From: Herbiconiux sp.
Lineage (GTDB): Bacteria > Actinomycetota > Actinomycetes > Actinomycetales > Microbacteriaceae
Assembly (NCBI RefSeq): GCF_023264895.1
Contig: NZ_JAHFUY010000044.1
Location: 1 to 35,147, forward strand
Length of the DNA stretch: 35,147 nucleotides
Reading direction: 5' to 3'
How positions within the stretch are numbered: the stretch's first letter is position 1; every line of letters begins with the position of its first letter. The position numbers and the translations under genes are program-made. This document shows, one piece after another, positions 6,938-13,789 of the stretch. The notes beneath the pieces were generated by a model. That model was given only the letters and a program-made list of their open reading frames with translations. It made no database searches and was not told the origin of the DNA.

Positions 6938-7651
6938 TCAGAACGTGAGCGAGCGGTCGACGAGGGCGGCCGCCACGCTCGAGAGCGTCATCTGGTGCGA
7001 GCGGGCGTAGGCGCGGATGACCTCGAACGCCTCCTCGGGCGTGATCGACCTCCGGTGGGCCACGACCCCCTTGGCCTGCTCGATCGTGATGCGGCTGTTG
7101 AGGGCGCTCTGCAGCTGAGCGCGCACCGTGTCGGTCTCGCGGATCGTGCGCTCCTGGATGATGCCGATGGTCGCGACATCGGCCAGGGCGCGCGCGGCGA
7201 CGAGGTCGTGCTCCGGGAGCTCCCCGGTGTCGTCGCGCAGCAGGTTGAGCGTGCCGATCGTGATCTCGCGCAGCTTCAGGGGAATCGCGTGCACCGATCG
7301 GAAGCCCTGCTCGAGCGCGCTGTCGCGGAAGACGCGCCACGCGTCGGGGGCGTCGCGGATGTCGGTCAGCGAGACGGTGCGTCCGCTGGCGAAGCTCTCG
7401 ATGCAGGGGCCGGCGTCGGCCGAGATCTGCATGGTCTCCACGAGGTTGCTGGCCTCGCTCGTCGACGCGATGAGCTCGAGCTCCCCGTGGTCGTCGGCCA
7501 GCATGATGCCCGCCGCCGTGGTGTCCAGAAGCAGCTGGCAGCGGTCGACGAGGGTCTGCAGGAGGTCGACCACGTCGTAGTCGGCCACCAGGGTGTCGGC
7601 GAGAAGGGCGAACGTCTGGAGCAGCTCGGCCTCGCGGCGCTCCAGCGTCAT
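6938..7651 (-). CDS. GAF-ANTAR regulator (237 aa)
   Basis: Residues about 10-165 form a GAF sensor domain (DLLQTLVDRCQLLLD, GIMLADDHGELEL, FRSVHAIPLKLREITIGTLNLL). Residues about 175-232 form an ANTAR RNA-binding domain (SRITIEQAKGVVAHRR, EEAFEVIRAYARSHQ). ANTAR proteins bind paired RNA hairpins and cause antitermination; in actinobacteria GAF-ANTAR proteins are common and mostly unassigned. The ATG at 7651 overlaps the stop of the upstream GAF-ANTAR gene by 4 bases (ATGA), so translation is coupled. There is no recognisable ligand-binding residue set. The domain call is firm, the target unknown. Confidence 0.9.
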   Translation of the reverse strand: MTLERREAELLQTFALLADTLVADYDVVDLLQTLVDRCQLLLDTTAAGIMLADDHGELELIASTSEASNLVETMQISADAGPCIESFASGRTVSLTDIRDAPDAWRVFRDSALEQGFRSVHAIPLKLREITIGTLNLLRDDTGELPEHDLVAARALADVATIGIIQERTIRETDTVRAQLQSALNSRITIEQAKGVVAHRRSITPEEAFEVIRAYARSHQMTLSSVAAALVDRSLTF

Positions 7652-8355
7652 CCCCGCTCCTCGATGCCGTCCGGGCCGGCGTGGAAGGACAGTCGCCCGG
7701 CGAGGATGTCATCGGCGACGCTCATCATCGAGCGCCCGGCGGCGAAGGCGTGGCCCTGCAGCACCAGCCCGGCCTCCTCCGCCGAGAGGTCGAGCTGCGC
7801 GATGAGCATGCCGGTCGCCTGATGGATCGTCCGGCGCGAGTGCTTCGACTCGCCGCCGCTGTCGTTGTTCGCCTCGATGACGGAGAGGCGCAGGATGTTC
7901 TGACCGACGAGGCCTGCGAGTCTCGCCGCCTGCCTGGCGTGCTGCGGCTCGAGCTCGGTCGGGGCCCCGGAGTAGAGGTCGATCGCACCGATGCGGAGGT
8001 GGCCCACGATCATCGGGAAGGCGAAGAGCGCGCCCACCTGCTCCCGTGACGCGGCAGGGGAGAAGAGCGGCCAGCGCTCGTGCGACGAGCCCCGCAGGTC
8101 GGGGGTGAGCACCGGTCGGCCGGTGGCGAGCGCATCCCAGCACGGCCCCTCCCCGAGGTCGAACTGGAGTTCGTCGATGCGGGCGGCGAGGTCGTCGGAC
8201 GCGGAGACGGTCTCGTTCCCGAGGAAGTCGCCGACCGTCGAGATCGACGCCCCCGCCACCGGGAACAGTCGCACCAGGGTGTCAGCGACCCCGGTCATCG
8301 AGGCGAGGGGAGCGGAGAGCTCCGCCACCGTCTCGTCGTACCCGTCGTGTGTCAC
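7648..8355 (-). CDS. GAF-ANTAR regulator (235 aa)
   Basis: GTG start at 8355 with GGGAGGG about seven bases upstream; the frame stays open far upstream, but that part is antisense to the amidase and not coding. The N-terminal GAF-like domain includes LQFDLGEGPCWDALATGRPVLTPDL and ALFAFPMIVGHLRIGAIDLYSG, the form typical of actinobacterial GAF-ANTAR proteins. The C-terminal ANTAR region is TIHQATGMLIAQLDLSAEEAG with VADDILAGRLSF. It is the first gene of a two-gene leftward operon with the next GAF-ANTAR gene. The two products may act as a pair or heterodimer, which is inference. Confidence 0.88.
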   Translation of the reverse strand: MTHDGYDETVAELSAPLASMTGVADTLVRLFPVAGASISTVGDFLGNETVSASDDLAARIDELQFDLGEGPCWDALATGRPVLTPDLRGSSHERWPLFSPAASREQVGALFAFPMIVGHLRIGAIDLYSGAPTELEPQHARQAARLAGLVGQNILRLSVIEANNDSGGESKHSRRTIHQATGMLIAQLDLSAEEAGLVLQGHAFAAGRSMMSVADDILAGRLSFHAGPDGIEERG

Positions 8356-8400
8356 GCTGCATCCCTCCCAGCTCTCCGGCGGCTCTCCCTCCATGCTAGA

Positions 8401-8412
8401 ACGCTGCAGCGT
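8401..8412. promoter_or_regulatory. 12-bp perfect palindrome between divergent genes
   Basis: ACGCTGCAGCGT is its own reverse complement. It lies in the 117-base gap between the leftward GAF-ANTAR gene and the rightward amidase gene. It could be an operator for either. The symmetry does not extend beyond 12 bp, and chance cannot be excluded in GC-rich DNA. Confidence 0.25.
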
Positions 8413-8472
8413 GCCCGGCCAGGCGTGGCGGCCCGCGGGCTGACAGGATGGACGGGACGGAAGGTATGGGGT

Positions 8473-10464
8473 ATGGAACGGATCGACGTCGTGGAGCTCG
8501 GCATCGGCGAGATGCTCGAGATGCTCGAGGCGGGGACGGTGACGAGCGTCGAGCTGGTGACCGCCTACCTCAATCGCATCGCGTACTACGACCGCACGGG
8601 GCTGTGCCTGCACGCCATCGCGGTCCTCGATCCGACCTGCCTCGAGCAGGCCGCGGCGTCGGATGCCCGGCGCCGGGCGGGCACGGCCGGTCCGCTCGAG
8701 GGCGTGCCGTTCACGGTCAAGGACAGCTACAAGGTGAAGGGTCTCACCGTCGCCTCGGGGAGCCCGGCCCTCGCGGAGCTGGTGGCGAACGACGACGCCG
8801 CATCCGTCGCCCAGCTGCGCGCCGCCGGAGCGGTGCTGATCGGCAAGACGAACATGCCGCCGATGGCGGCGGGCGGCATGCAGCCCGGCGTCTACGACTA
8901 CGCCCGCAGCCCCTACCACCCGCAGTACCTCACGGCGGCCTACGGCTCCGGTTCGTCGAACGGATCGGGCACCGCGACGGCCGCGAGCTTCAGCGCCTTC
9001 GGGATGGCCGAGGAGACGGTGTCGTCGGGCCGGGCACCGGCCTCCAACAACAGCCTCGTGGCCTACACGCCGTCGCGCGGCGTGCTCTCGATCCGGGGCA
9101 ACTGGCCCCTCCGGCCCACCTGCGACGTGGTGGTGCCGCACACCCGCACCGTCGCCGACCTGCTGCGGCTTCTCGACGTGCTCGCCGTCGACGACCCCGA
9201 CCGCTCGGGCGACTTCTGGCGCCAGCAGAGCGCGGTCGCGCTCCCCGCCCCCGAGTCGGTGCTGCCGAAGCCGGTCTCGCGGCGGCGACCGGAACGGCTC
9301 GACGGGCTCCGGATCGGCGTGCCCCGCCTCTACATCGGCGAGGACACCGAGCCGATCGACCCGCCGGCCATCCGCCCGAGCGTGCGGGCGCTCTGCGACC
9401 GGGCCGCCGACGACCTGCGCGCGCTCGGCGCCGAGGTGGTCGTGGTCGACTTCCCGGTGGTGTCGAACTACGAGGAGGACCGCCCCTCGGCCGAGGGGCT
9501 GCCCGCGCGCGGCCTCGTGCCCGCCGACTGGCGGGCGCTCGAGGGCGGCACGGTCACGGCGATGGCGCTCGACGGGTTCCTCCGCGACAACGCGGATCCG
9601 CAGCTCTCGAGCTGGGCCGACGTCGACGGCGACACGGTCTTCCCGGTCGCGGACGCGCCGGTGCCGGTGTGGATCACCCGTGCCCGCGGCGGTTTCGACT
9701 GGCAGCGCCTGGCCGAGCTCGTCAAGCAGGGGCTGCCCGAGACCTTCGACGACGTCCCGGGCCTCGACCACCTGCTGCGGGGCCTCGAGCGCGCCCGCAG
9801 GCAGGACTTCGAGGAGTGGATGGCGGCATCCGGGCTCGACCTCGTGGTGTTCCCGGCGGCGGGCGACGTGGGGCGGGTCGACCTGTTCGAACGGCCCGAG
9901 AGCCTCGAGGCCGCGTCGCGGAACGGTGTGGTCTACTCCAACGGCAACCGCGTCATCCGGCACCTCGGCATTCCGACCGTGACGGTGCCCATGGGGTTCA
10001 TGGCCGACATCCAGATGCCCGTGGGCCTCACCTTCGCGGGAGCCGCCTACAGCGACGACGCTCTGCTCGATCACGCGTCGGCCTACGAGCGGGCCACGAG
10101 ACGGCGGCAGCCGGCCTTCCTCACGCCGACTCTGCCGAGCAACCAGATCGAGCCGGGCGACCGGATCGAGGCGGGGGAGCAGATCGAGCCGGGCGGTGAG
10201 CTTGCCGACGCGATCGCGACCGTCGAGATCGAGGCGCGCGGCCGGTCGTGGGAGGTGGAGGTGCGGGTGCCGACGGGTTCAGCGCCCCACGCCCGGGTCT
10301 GGGCCGACGGCCACATCCTGCGCCCGGCGGCCGGCGAGCCCGGACTGTTCCGGGGCCGGGTCTCGCTGTCGCGGAAGCGCCTCACCGACGAGATGATGAT
10401 CGTCGTGCGGGCCGGCCGCTCGAGCGCGTCGTTCCAGCTGGCTCCCCTGCCGCCCCTTCCCTGA
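8473..10464 (+). CDS. Amidase-signature family hydrolase with C-terminal extension (663 aa)
   Basis: The core holds the Ser-cisSer-Lys triad region of the amidase signature family: VKDSYK (Lys 83), GSGSSNGSG (about 159-167, cis-Ser) and AEETVSSG with the likely nucleophile Ser 185. The core is followed at about residue 560 by a roughly 100-residue tail that starts with a repeated QIEPGDRIEAGEQIEPG segment and continues as a beta-rich domain. Family members hydrolyse amides or transfer amide nitrogen; substrate is unknown here. Usual members are 450-560 residues, so the tail is an addition. The second triad element ETVSSG deviates from the common DTGGS. CGGAAGG about eight bases upstream supports ATG 8473. 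It is divergent from the GAF-ANTAR pair and 53 bases before the SDR gene. Confidence 0.83.
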   Translation: MERIDVVELGIGEMLEMLEAGTVTSVELVTAYLNRIAYYDRTGLCLHAIAVLDPTCLEQAAASDARRRAGTAGPLEGVPFTVKDSYKVKGLTVASGSPALAELVANDDAASVAQLRAAGAVLIGKTNMPPMAAGGMQPGVYDYARSPYHPQYLTAAYGSGSSNGSGTATAASFSAFGMAEETVSSGRAPASNNSLVAYTPSRGVLSIRGNWPLRPTCDVVVPHTRTVADLLRLLDVLAVDDPDRSGDFWRQQSAVALPAPESVLPKPVSRRRPERLDGLRIGVPRLYIGEDTEPIDPPAIRPSVRALCDRAADDLRALGAEVVVVDFPVVSNYEEDRPSAEGLPARGLVPADWRALEGGTVTAMALDGFLRDNADPQLSSWADVDGDTVFPVADAPVPVWITRARGGFDWQRLAELVKQGLPETFDDVPGLDHLLRGLERARRQDFEEWMAASGLDLVVFPAAGDVGRVDLFERPESLEAASRNGVVYSNGNRVIRHLGIPTVTVPMGFMADIQMPVGLTFAGAAYSDDALLDHASAYERATRRRQPAFLTPTLPSNQIEPGDRIEAGEQIEPGGELADAIATVEIEARGRSWEVEVRVPTGSAPHARVWADGHILRPAAGEPGLFRGRVSLSRKRLTDEMMIVVRAGRSSASFQLAPLPPLP

Positions 10465-10482
10465 TCCGGCGTCTCGTGCTTA

Positions 10483-10501
10483 TATGTACTAGTCGTACAT
10501 A
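10483..10501. promoter_or_regulatory. TetR-type operator in front of the SDR-TetR operon
   Basis: TATGTACTAGTCGTACATA is a perfect 7-5-7 inverted repeat (TATGTAC / GTACATA) lying 16 bases before the SDR start. It is the only AT-rich spot in the gap and may overlap the promoter. The co-transcribed second gene encodes a TetR-family repressor, so autoregulation through this site is the simplest reading. Confidence 0.75.
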
Positions 10502-10517
10502 AACGAGAGGACGCATC

Positions 10518-11243
10518 ATGGGCAGCACAGTCGCCATCGTCACCGGGGCCTCGGGCGGGATCGGCCGCACGGTGGCCGAGCGCTTCGGCGCCCTCGGCCA
10601 CGACGTGGTCGTGCACTACGGCGGCGGCGCCGAGCGTGCCGCCGAGGTCGTCGAGGCGGTGCGCGCGGCCGGTGGCCGGGCGATCGCCGTGCGGGCCGAC
10701 GTGGCCGACGAGGGGGAGGTCGCCGCGCTGTTCGCGCAGGCGGAGGAGGAGTTCGGCGGGGTCGACGTGGTGGTGCACACCGCCGGCATCATGCCGCTCG
10801 CGCCGATCGCCGAGATGGACCTCGCCGACTTCGACCGCGTGCAGCGGGTGAACGTGCGCGGCACCTTCGTGGTCGACCAGGCCGCGGCCCGCACCGTGCG
10901 TGCCGGGGGCGCCATCGTGAACTTCTCCACCTCGGTCACCCGTCTGCAGCAGCCGGGCTACGGCGCCTACGCCGCGTCGAAGGGCGCGGTCGAGTCGCTC
11001 ACGCTCATCCTGGCACGTGAGCTCCGGGGGCGGGACGTCACGGTGAACGCCGTGGCTCCCGGGCCCACCGCGACCCCGCTGTTCCTCGAGGGCAAGTCGC
11101 CCGAGGCGATCGAGCACATCGCCTCGCTCGCGCCGCTCGGCAGGCTCGGCGAGCCCGCCGACATCGCCGACGCCGTGGTGGGCCTCGTCGCCTCGCGCTG
11201 GATCAACGGCCAGGTGGTCCACGTCAACGGCGGGATCGCGTGA
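10518..11243 (+). CDS. Short-chain dehydrogenase/reductase (SDR)
   Basis: The 241-aa protein is a classical SDR: NAD(P)-binding TGASGGIG at residues 9-16, HTAGIM near 88-92 in the position of NNAG, the Ser near 137-139, and the catalytic YAASK motif with Tyr 151 and Lys 155. GAGAGGA about six bases upstream supports ATG 10518. The downstream TetR gene starts inside its stop (GTGA), and a palindromic operator precedes it, so the enzyme is probably induced by its substrate or product. It could reduce or oxidise a carbonyl; substrate unknown. Confidence 0.92.
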   Translation: MGSTVAIVTGASGGIGRTVAERFGALGHDVVVHYGGGAERAAEVVEAVRAAGGRAIAVRADVADEGEVAALFAQAEEEFGGVDVVVHTAGIMPLAPIAEMDLADFDRVQRVNVRGTFVVDQAAARTVRAGGAIVNFSTSVTRLQQPGYGAYAASKGAVESLTLILARELRGRDVTVNAVAPGPTATPLFLEGKSPEAIEHIASLAPLGRLGEPADIADAVVGLVASRWINGQVVHVNGGIA

Positions 11244-11839
11244 CCGAGGCGATCGTGCGGCCGGGGCGGGGCCGGCGGCCGAGCGCCGAGGTGCGGCGCG
11301 ACGTGCTCGCCGCGGCCACCGAGCTGCTCCTGACCGACGGCGTGGCGGCCGTGACCTTCGAGCGGGTGGCCCAGGCGGCGCCGGCGAGCAAGGTGACGCT
11401 CTACAAGTGGTGGCCCACCCCCGGGGCGCTCGCGGCCGAGGCCTACTTCGCCCACGTCGAATCCGGTCTGCGCTTCGACGACTCCGGCGACCTGGCCGCC
11501 GACCTGCGGGCGCAGCTGCACGCCTTCGTGGCGACCCTCACCGACGAGCGGATCGGCCCGGTCATCGCGGGCTTCATCGGGGCGGCGCAGGCGGATGCGG
11601 CGCTCGCCGCGGCCTGGTCGGCCGGCTACTCCCTCGAGCGCCGGCGCCTGGCCGTGGAGCGGTTCGCCCGCGCCGAGGAGGCGGGGCAGCTGCGCGCCGG
11701 TCTCGACCTCGAGGTGCTCGTCGACCAGCTCTGGGGCGCCTGCTACCACCGCCTTCTCGTGCGCGACCAGCCGCTCACGCCGGCCTTCGCCGACGCGATC
11801 CTCGACAACCTGCTGCGAGGGGTCGCCATTGCGCCCTAG
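11240..11839 (+). CDS. TetR-family transcriptional regulator
   Basis: The 199-aa protein has an N-terminal TetR HTH (RRDVLAAATELLLTDG, then VTFERVAQAAPASKVTLYKWWP) and an all-helical ligand-binding C-terminal domain of the type found with YKWWP-containing TetR proteins. The GTG start overlaps the SDR stop by 4 bases, so it is translated with the SDR. It is likely to bind the TATGTAC/GTACATA palindrome at 10483-10501 and repress the operon. The ligand is unknown. Confidence 0.92.
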   Translation: MTEAIVRPGRGRRPSAEVRRDVLAAATELLLTDGVAAVTFERVAQAAPASKVTLYKWWPTPGALAAEAYFAHVESGLRFDDSGDLAADLRAQLHAFVATLTDERIGPVIAGFIGAAQADAALAAAWSAGYSLERRRLAVERFARAEEAGQLRAGLDLEVLVDQLWGACYHRLLVRDQPLTPAFADAILDNLLRGVAIAP

Positions 11840-11855
11840 GAGCGGATGCCGGTCC

Positions 11856-11892
11856 CGGTGTCGGTCCCGCTCGGGTCGCGGTGTCGGTCCCG
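11856..11892. repeat. Short GC-rich direct repeat between convergent genes
   Basis: CGGTGTCGGTCCCG occurs at 11856-11869 and again at 11879-11892 in the 70-base gap between the TetR gene and the converging cupin gene. Overlapping GGTCCCGG copies add to it. It looks like slippage-type low complexity. No clear terminator hairpin with a T run is seen. Confidence 0.55.
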
Positions 11893-11909
11893 GTCCCGGA
11901 CGGGATCGC

Positions 11910-12431
11910 TCAGGAGGGATCGACGAAGTGCACGCCCCACTTGGCCGAGGCGGCCAGGATGCGCTCCATGTCGGGCGGACCGGCCATGCCGGGGGCGTAC
12001 CAGAGGTCGGTGACGTCGCCGATGTCCTCGAAGAAGCGGTCGAGCCCTCCGGGAGTCGAGATCACGAACACCTTCGACTGGTCGACGCCCACGTTCTTGA
12101 ACGTGTGCACGACCGATCCGGGAATGGAGGCGATCGATCCGGGCCCGCCCGTGACGAGCTGCGGGCCGGAGTCGGTGACGTGCATGAACTGCACCTCGCC
12201 CGAGAGCACGTAGAAGAGCTCCGCCTGGGGGTGGTGGTGCGGGGGCGGGCCGCCGTTCGGCGGGGTCAGCTCCTCGAAGGCGCAGAACTGGTCGCCGGTC
12301 GAGGAGGAGGGCACCTTGACGGTGACGAGGTCGCCCACCACGTTGCGGGTGGGCCCCACCGGCTCACCGGGCAGGATGTGCCCGAACGGCATCGCGATCG
12401 GCGTGCCGAGAGCGAGCGCCGGGTCAGACAT
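11910..12431 (-). CDS. Cupin-domain protein (quercetin dioxygenase-like)
   Basis: The 173-aa protein has one cupin fold: motif 1 PPPHHHPQAELFYVLSGEV (metal ligands His, His, Glu) and motif 2 SIASIPGSVVHTFKNVG (His). This resembles quercetin 2,3-dioxygenase-type or small regulatory cupins. The start ATG 12431 lies 8 bases inside the preceding tautomerase gene, so the two are coupled. Later residues GGLDRFFEDIGDV resemble the tail of cupins acting on aromatic or flavonoid-like substrates. A dioxygenase or isomerase step in the nearby aromatic pathway is likely but inferred. Confidence 0.83.
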   Translation of the reverse strand: MSDPALALGTPIAMPFGHILPGEPVGPTRNVVGDLVTVKVPSSSTGDQFCAFEELTPPNGGPPPHHHPQAELFYVLSGEVQFMHVTDSGPQLVTGGPGSIASIPGSVVHTFKNVGVDQSKVFVISTPGGLDRFFEDIGDVTDLWYAPGMAGPPDMERILAASAKWGVHFVDPS

Positions 12432-12699
12432 CGGCCGTGACCGGCGCCGCCTGTGCGGGTGCGGGTGCGGCTGCCGCCTCGTTGCCCGCGGCGATGGCGC
12501 CGAGCACGAGCTCCGTCGTGATGCGATCGCCGCCACCGCCCCAGTCGCCGCTGTCGACCTCGTTGAGCAGCACGGTGACGAAGGGGCGCACGCCCTCTCC
12601 CTTCACGGCGACGACCGCGTTCGTGAAGCCCGCGATGAGCTCGCCCTTCTCGGCGGCGTCGTACGTTCCCGCAACCACGGTTGCGTTGATGACCGGCAT
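12424..12699 (-). CDS. Tautomerase-superfamily (4-oxalocrotonate tautomerase-like) protein
   Basis: The 91-aa protein starts MPVINATVVAGTY, with Pro directly after Met as in 4-OT-family enzymes that use the N-terminal proline as base. GFTNAVVAVKGE and FVTVLLNEV match the helix and strand of the fold, and a linker rich in Ala and Pro ends the chain. AAGGAGAG lies a few bases before ATG 12699. Members isomerise enol/keto acids in aromatic ring-fission pathways. It is the first gene of a leftward operon with the cupin gene. The exact substrate is not visible. Confidence 0.82.
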   Translation of the reverse strand: MPVINATVVAGTYDAAEKGELIAGFTNAVVAVKGEGVRPFVTVLLNEVDSGDWGGGGDRITTELVLGAIAAGNEAAAAPAPAQAAPVTADV

Positions 12700-12747
12700 G
12701 TTCTCTCCTTCTGCTGAACGGGGTTCGTCGCTGCACCGGCGGGCGGA

Positions 12748-12759
12748 GACGTGCACGTC
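12748..12759. promoter_or_regulatory. 12-bp perfect palindrome upstream of the tautomerase gene
   Basis: GACGTGCACGTC is its own reverse complement and lies 49 bases before the tautomerase ATG, downstream of the proposed transcription start. It may be an operator or a chance palindrome. Confidence 0.25.
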
Positions 12760-12775
12760 GCCAACCCGGATCCAG

Positions 12776-12850
12776 CTTGTCGACGAACATACCGTGCGGG
12801 AGGAAAGGGCGACAAGAGGCCCGGAATCCAGGGTGTTACAGTTGTGTTTC
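12776..12850 (-). promoter_or_regulatory. Leftward promoter region of the tautomerase-cupin operon
   Basis: Read leftward: box GAAACACAACTGTAAC (12850-12835), a TTGTCG -35-like hexamer (12815-12810), 18 bases, a TATGTT -10-like hexamer (12791-12786), and CGTCGACAAG (12785-12776). The same box and downstream block with nearly identical spacing (65 versus 66 bases) occur rightward at 13634-13709, on the other side of the XRE-OsmC gene. Confidence 0.6.
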
Positions 12851-12909
12851 CTCATCGTCGCCAAGGCCGTTCCGCCTTGTCGCCGACTCTCGATCACGCG
12901 GAGGTGCTC

Positions 12910-13599
12910 ATGGCGCACGACGACACTCTCGAGCTGGAGGTCGCGGTCACCGGCGAGCCCGTGACCGATCGCTTCGCGGCCAAGCTCCGCGCCCTCCGCG
13001 CCCAGCGCGAGTGGTCGCTCTCCCGCCTCGCCGCCGCGACGGACCTCTCGAAGGCCTACGTCTCCCGCCTGGAGCTCGGCGAGCGCCAGCCCTCGCTGCC
13101 CGCCCTCGTGGCTCTGGCCAGGGCCTACGGTCTCAGCGTGGGCGATCTCGTCGACGAGGAGCCGGCGTCGTCGAACATCACGCGCACCGGATCGTTCGAC
13201 TGGAACGCCGACGCCGCCACCCCGTACGGCCGCCTCGTGGGCGGGAGCGGCGCCCTCGACGCCGACTTCTCCTTCGACGGCCGGATGCTCGCCGAGGGGT
13301 CGAGCCCCGAGGAGATGGTGGCATGCGCGCAGGCCGCCTGCGCCGCCATGAGCCTCAACACCCTCCTCACGACCGCCGGCTACGAGCCCCGTGCGATCGG
13401 CACGCGGGTGTCGGTCACCATGGAGGTGTTCGACAGCAGCGCGGCGACCCTGCAGTCGATCGACATCGAGCTGCAGGCGGATGTGCCGGGCATGTCGTCG
13501 ACGGAGTTCGGGCAGCTCGCCCAGCGGGTCGCGCGCAACTCGACCATCGCCAAGGCGCTCGCGGTCGACATCCACATCGCCTCCACGCTCGTGGCCTGA
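12910..13599 (+). CDS. XRE-family HTH / OsmC-domain fusion regulator
   Basis: Residues about 22-80 are a typical XRE helix-turn-helix (FAAKLRALRAQREWSLSRLA, KAYVSRLELGERQPS, LARAYGLSVGDLV), as seen in XRE-cupin regulators. Instead of a cupin, residues about 88-229 are OsmC/Ohr-like: a GSSPEEMVACAQAACAAM helix with Cys 139 and Cys 144, then beta strands, then a VARNSTIAKAL helix. In OsmC peroxidases the first cysteine aligns with Cys 144, but the second (usually in a CPVS-type context) is replaced by Asn 210. Peroxidase chemistry is therefore unlikely; a ligand- or thiol-sensing role is inferred. GGAGGT stands 4 bases before ATG 12910. The gene lies between two look-alike promoter regions of catabolic operons, so it is the likely regulator. 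Confidence 0.87.
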   Translation: MAHDDTLELEVAVTGEPVTDRFAAKLRALRAQREWSLSRLAAATDLSKAYVSRLELGERQPSLPALVALARAYGLSVGDLVDEEPASSNITRTGSFDWNADAATPYGRLVGGSGALDADFSFDGRMLAEGSSPEEMVACAQAACAAMSLNTLLTTAGYEPRAIGTRVSVTMEVFDSSAATLQSIDIELQADVPGMSSTEFGQLAQRVARNSTIAKALAVDIHIASTLVA

Positions 13600-13633
13600 G
13601 GCTCGGTTCGTTCATTACGAGGCCGTGACGACA

Positions 13634-13709
13634 GAAACGCAACCGTAACAAACGCTTAACAAGCTCGTCCCATGAGCGGGTGCACCCCGACTGTAGTGTC
13701 GTCGACAAG
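13634..13709 (+). promoter_or_regulatory. Rightward promoter region of the hydrolase/monooxygenase operon
   Basis: GAAACGCAACCGTAAC (13634-13649), then a TAGTGT -10-like hexamer (13694-13699) and CGTCGACAAG (13700-13709). It mirrors the leftward region at 12776-12850. It also contains CGTAAC with a TAAC 8 bases after the CGTAA, echoing the spacing in the three palindrome elements at 22479, 28187 and 33057. No good -35 is visible, which would fit an activated promoter. Confidence 0.58.
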
Positions 13710-13789
13710 CGAGATCGGGTTTGGCGACGACCACCCTCCCGAACCGGATCCGCGTCCCTGTCCGACACGACGACGCCGAACGGATCCCC

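Noticed and set aside
8356-10074. Upstream extension of the leftward GAF-ANTAR gene by more than 570 codons
   Set aside because: The extension is antisense to the amidase, has Arg/His/Glu-rich low complexity, and a good ribosome site supports the GTG at 8355.
12810-12882. GGCGACAAG and CTTGTCGCC as a distant inverted repeat upstream of the XRE-OsmC gene
   Set aside because: The arms are about 60 bases apart and short; the left one is explained as a -35-like box of the leftward promoter.
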